A stretch of DNA of 8,327 nucleotides, from positions 1 through 8,327 of the forward strand of contig JABWBL010000122.1 of assembly GCA_013360535.1 (NCBI GenBank). The letters are read 5' to 3'. The first letter of the stretch is position 1, and each line of letters begins with the position of its first letter. The stretch is from Planctomycetaceae bacterium (lineage in GTDB: Bacteria; Planctomycetota; UBA1135; GCA-002686595). This document shows, one piece after another, positions 6,279-8,327 of the stretch. A program made the translations under genes and the position numbers. The notes below the pieces were generated by a model. It worked only from the letters and a program-made list of their open reading frames with translations. It was not told the origin of the DNA and did no database searches.

Positions 6279-7277
6279 TCACTTCAGCCGCTTGAGCTTC
6301 GTGATGCGGCCGAGCGAGTTCCAGTCGAGCACGTAGACGTCGCCGTTGGCCGCAAAGTGCGCGCAGTGCGGCGACAGGAACTCGCCGTCCTTCCACTGCT
6401 CACGCGGCACGCCGTTCTGCGCGCGCTTCGCCGGATCGGGGTTGTCGCCGAGCTGGCCGAGCACCGCGAGCTTGCGGTCGAGCACCGTGATGCGCCCCGC
6501 GAGGTCCGCGATCACGGTGCGGTCGCCCGTCTGGTGCATGTGGCACGGCCGGCGCACGTCGGTGACGACGATGCCGAGCGGCTTGCCGTCGAGCGAGAAC
6601 GACTGCACGCGCTGGTTCTCGCGGTCGGCGACGAGCAGTACCGGCTCCTTTCCGCTCGCATCGATCCAGATGCCGTGCGGCGTGCGCAACTGGCCGAGCT
6701 CCGTGCCGGGGCCGCCGAACGTGCGCACGTACTTGCGCTCGCGGTCGTACTGGTGAATGTACGAGCGCCCGTACCCGTCGGCGACGTAGATCGTGCCGTC
6801 GGCCGCGACCGCGACGCTCGTCGGCGCGTACTGCCCCGCGTTCTCGCACACCTTCGCCTGCTCGGGCCACGGGATCGTCCACAGGATCTCGCCGTCGAGG
6901 GTGCTCTTGAGCACCTCATGGCGCCCGGTGTGCGTGAGGTACAGGAACTCCGCCTCACCTTCCTTCACGAGGCACATGCCATGCAGGCCACCCGCGAGCT
7001 CCTTGCCCCAGCTCTTCACGAACTTGCCGTCGCTCTCGAACACGATCACCGCGTTCTCGGTGTCGGTGTTCATGTACACGCGCCCCTTGGAGTCGACGAC
7101 CACGCAGCCGTGCGTGTTGCCGAACTTCATGCCTTCGGGGAGCTTGGCCCAGTCGCGCACCCACTCGTAGCTGACCTTCTCGCTCTCGAGCAGCACACGC
7201 TCGTCGCGAGGCGCATTGGCGGCGGCGAGCACGAACAGGGCGGCGAACGGCAGCGCGAGCAGCAGGCTCTTCTTCAT
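6279..7277 (-). CDS. Secreted NHL-repeat beta-propeller protein, amidating-lyase-like
   Basis: The gene encodes 332 residues. The start at 7277 gives a Sec signal peptide (MKKS, then a hydrophobic run to AAANA near residue 22); the frame extends upstream to 7406, but that extension lacks signal character. The mature part is a beta-propeller with NHL-type blades, clearest at 151-169 (PTSVAVAADGTIYVADGYG) and 200-228 (PHGIWIDA to VADRENQRVQSF). Six blade starts recur at about 40-50 residue steps: THGCVV (56), LHGMCL (99), PTSVAV (152), PHGIWI (200), CHMH (245) and PHCAHF (303). Most carry a histidine, which would put a ring of His near the central pore, as in peptidyl-hydroxyglycine alpha-amidating lyase, whose zinc is bound by blade histidines. 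That activity is possible but not shown; a binding or structural role is equally possible. Five cysteines are also present. Stop codons of this gene and the DUF4177-like gene are 1 bp apart. Confidence 0.85.
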   Translation of the reverse strand: MKKSLLLALPFAALFVLAAANAPRDERVLLESEKVSYEWVRDWAKLPEGMKFGNTHGCVVVDSKGRVYMNTDTENAVIVFESDGKFVKSWGKELAGGLHGMCLVKEGEAEFLYLTHTGRHEVLKSTLDGEILWTIPWPEQAKVCENAGQYAPTSVAVAADGTIYVADGYGRSYIHQYDRERKYVRTFGGPGTELGQLRTPHGIWIDASGKEPVLLVADRENQRVQSFSLDGKPLGIVVTDVRRPCHMHQTGDRTVIADLAGRITVLDRKLAVLGQLGDNPDPAKRAQNGVPREQWKDGEFLSPHCAHFAANGDVYVLDWNSLGRITKLKRLK

Positions 7278-7283
7278 GCCGCG

Positions 7284-7289
7284 AGCGTA
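7284..7289 (-). promoter_or_regulatory. Putative -10 element of the NHL protein gene
   Basis: On the minus strand, TACGCT is followed by 6 nt (cgcggc) and then the ATG at 7277. There is no Shine-Dalgarno sequence and no good -35. It fits the TANNNT pattern and the spacing expected if transcription starts at the A of the start codon. Confidence 0.35.
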
Positions 7290-7327
7290 CTGTCGCGCGC
7301 GCGCCCGCGGCAGGGGGCCGGGCGCGA

Positions 7328-7356
7328 TTGACGCTCGCGGGCCCGCGCCGGATGAT
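7328..7356 (+). promoter_or_regulatory. Sigma70-type promoter of the HAD phosphatase gene, leaderless
   Basis: TTGACG (7328-7333) matches five of six bases of the -35 consensus. After exactly 17 nt comes GATGAT (7351-7356), which matches four of six bases of TATAAT. Six nt later is the ATG at 7363, so the transcript should begin at or next to the start codon, and no ribosome binding site is present. This is the best promoter in the window. Confidence 0.6.
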
Positions 7357-7362
7357 CGCGCG

Positions 7363-8010
7363 ATGAGCCAGACACTCGAAACCGTGCTGTTCGACCTCGA
7401 CGGCACGCTGATCGACTCGATCGAGCTGATCCGCCGCAGCTACGTGCACACCGTCGCGGCCCACGGCCTGCCCGAGCGCGACGCCGCCTTCTGGCTCGCC
7501 GGTCTCGGGCGTCCGTTGCGCTGGCAGTTCGCGCAATTCACGTCCGACGCCGCCGAGATCGAGGCCATGGTCGCGACCTACCGCGCCTACAACCTCGCGC
7601 ACCACGACGCGCTCGTCACCGCCTTCCCCGGCGCCGTCGAGGCCGTCGCCAGCCTGCACTCGCGCGGGATCAAGCTCGGCATCGTGACGAGCAAGTTCCG
7701 CGCGGGCGCGACCAAGGGCCTGCGCTGGTGCGGATACGACGAGCGCTGGTTCGGCTCCATCGTCGGCGCCGACGACGTGAGCGAGCACAAGCCGCACCCC
7801 GCGCCGGTCCTCAAGGCCCTCGCCGACCTCGGCGCCAGCGCGGAGCGCGCCGTGATGGTCGGTGACTCGCCGCACGACCTCTCCTCGGGCCGTTCCGCCG
7901 GCACGAAGACTGCCGCCGTGTCGTGGGGACCTTTCTCGCGCGAGGAACTGCTCGCCACGAAGCCAGACCACTGGCTCGAGGACACCGCGCACATCGCGCA
8001 GCTCGGCTGA
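7363..8010 (+). CDS. HAD-superfamily phosphatase, PpaX / phosphoglycolate phosphatase-like
   Basis: The gene encodes a 215-residue cytosolic HAD hydrolase. Motif I is FDLDGTLID (nucleophile D11, acid D13), motif II is T109 in IVTSK, motif III is K143 in HKPHP and motif IV is GDSPHD (167-172, with D168 and D172). A helical cap lies between motif I and II. The family moves phosphate through an aspartyl intermediate with Mg. The closest match I know is PpaX of Bacillus, a pyrophosphatase linked to HPr(Ser) phosphate turnover: shared stretches are the YRAYN segment followed by HDALVT (87 region) and AGTKTA followed by a Trp (near 178-186). Phosphoglycolate phosphatases are similar enough that the substrate stays open, so I give no symbol. 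The ATG at 7363 fits motif I at the usual distance; upstream codons (from 7216) run through the divergent gene and lack homology. It has its own promoter. Confidence 0.9.
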   Translation: MSQTLETVLFDLDGTLIDSIELIRRSYVHTVAAHGLPERDAAFWLAGLGRPLRWQFAQFTSDAAEIEAMVATYRAYNLAHHDALVTAFPGAVEAVASLHSRGIKLGIVTSKFRAGATKGLRWCGYDERWFGSIVGADDVSEHKPHPAPVLKALADLGASAERAVMVGDSPHDLSSGRSAGTKTAAVSWGPFSREELLATKPDHWLEDTAHIAQLG

Positions 8011-8046
8011 CGCCTCCGACGCGGGGCGATCGCGCAGGAAAAGGAG

Positions 8047-8078
8047 AGGGCCGACCCCTGCGAACAGGGGCCGGCCCT
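8047..8078 (-). terminator. Intrinsic terminator hairpin between convergent genes
   Basis: A 14-bp stem (8047-8060 with 8065-8078) closes a CGAA tetraloop, with one mismatch (A8054 against C8071). On the minus strand the stem is followed by CTCCTTTTCC, a usable U-rich tract, so it should end transcription of the minus-strand gene tail at 8120. On the plus strand only a weak T-pair follows, but the strong stem may also stop transcripts of the HAD gene ending at 8010. Confidence 0.75.
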
Positions 8079-8119
8079 TGTCGAAGAGCGAAGTCAGCGT
8101 CGCTGACTCGCTCAGGCGA

Positions 8120-8200
8120 TCACGGCAGGTAGGTCATCTCGATCGCGTTCGAGAGGTTCGTCGACTTGCCGGCCGGCGGGTCGCGGAAGGAAAGCCTGTC
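8120..8200 (-). pseudogene. C-terminal tail of a minus-strand gene, interrupted by hairpin repeats
   Basis: Reading leftward from 8200, 26 codons end at a TGA (8122-8120), including FRDPPAGKSTNLSNAIEMTYLP. Codon use and the terminator 42 bp downstream suggest the genuine end of a gene. The family is not recognised. The frame stays open only to 8254, through the first hairpin, and meets a TAA at 8257-8255 inside the second. Either the gene was cut by arrival of the repeat cluster, or the reading is chance. There is no start codon for such a short product. Confidence 0.4.
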
Positions 8201-8242
8201 TTTTTCTGGCCGCTGTCTTGTTTCTCCAGCGGCCAGAAAAAG
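8200..8242. repeat. Perfect 16-bp inverted repeat (hairpin 1 of a cluster)
   Basis: The arms 8200-8215 and 8227-8242 are exact reverse complements (CTTTTTCTGGCCGCTG), with an 11-nt pyrimidine-rich loop. Both strands read T-run, stem, A-run, the opposite order from an intrinsic terminator, so it is more like a repetitive extragenic or mobile-element palindrome. Confidence 0.9.
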
Positions 8243-8271
8243 CTCCGGGGACGCTTAATGCGTCCCCGGAG
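8243..8271. repeat. Perfect 12-bp inverted repeat (hairpin 2 of a cluster)
   Basis: The arms CTCCGGGGACGC (8243-8254) and 8260-8271 are exact reverse complements around the loop TTAAT. It starts on the base directly after hairpin 1, with no spacer. The very GC-rich stem has no T-tract behind it. This looks like a REP-type palindrome of the sort associated with REP-related transposases, though none is in the window. Confidence 0.9.
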
Positions 8272-8283
8272 AGGGGGTAAGCC

Positions 8284-8316
8284 CCGGTTCGCGAGGCGAA
8301 GCCGACGCGAAGCCGG
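8284..8316. repeat. Imperfect inverted repeat with internal direct repeat (hairpin 3)
   Basis: CCGGTTCGCG (8284-8293) pairs with CGCGAAGCCGG (8306-8316) with one bulged base. The nonamer GCGAAGCCG also repeats directly at 8296-8304 and 8307-8315. The unit lies 12 bp past hairpin 2 and may continue beyond the window edge. Confidence 0.6.
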
Positions 8317-8327
8317 ACAGTCCAGTG

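Noticed and set aside
8200..8242. Hairpin 1 as an intrinsic terminator
   Set aside because: On both strands the T-run precedes the stem and the A-run follows it, the reverse of a terminator.

Overview
The window is GC-rich DNA (roughly 70% by eye) with strong G/C preference at third codon positions. It holds seven recognisable coding regions and two incomplete gene ends. It looks bacterial and environmental. The left part (about 1-2480) carries a Myxococcota-style Ser/Thr kinase with a long proline-rich N-terminus and codons ending in C. The right part (about 2483-8327) uses GCG, GTG and CCG much more and has a different gene style: secreted and lipid-anchored proteins, and genes that start with almost no 5' leader. 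I cannot name the organism of the right part; Planctomycetota-like content is one guess.

Layout from left to right: the C-terminal end of an unrecognised protein (to 251); a 377-bp gap; one long open frame (629-3751) joining a complete Hanks-type kinase to a complete but zinc-site-less M16 peptidase-like subunit; a small putative lipoprotein on the minus strand (3752-4147) whose stop codon abuts the stop of the fusion; a divergent lipoprotein form of leukotriene-A4-hydrolase-type M1 aminopeptidase (4215-6077); a DUF4177-like small protein coupled to it (6080-6277); a secreted NHL beta-propeller protein on the minus strand (6279-7277); a divergent PpaX-like HAD phosphatase (7363-8010); a terminator hairpin; and a 26-codon tail of a minus-strand gene that runs into a cluster of perfect hairpins reaching the right edge.

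The main point for a reader is the junction near 2483. Codon choice changes there, the kinase stops in its linker without a membrane segment or sensor domain, and the M16 half lacks the catalytic partner normally encoded beside it. The open frame may be a real fusion of recent origin, or the window may be a chimeric assembly of two genomes that happens to stay in frame. The sequence alone cannot decide.

In the right part, four of four genes heading a transcription unit have a -10-like hexamer 6-8 nt before the ATG and no Shine-Dalgarno sequence, which points to leaderless transcripts. The HAD gene shows the clearest promoter. Beyond the M1/DUF4177 pair, the genes do not form an obvious single pathway; the common thread is cell-envelope proteins (two lipoproteins, one secreted propeller) with peptidase-type enzymes.
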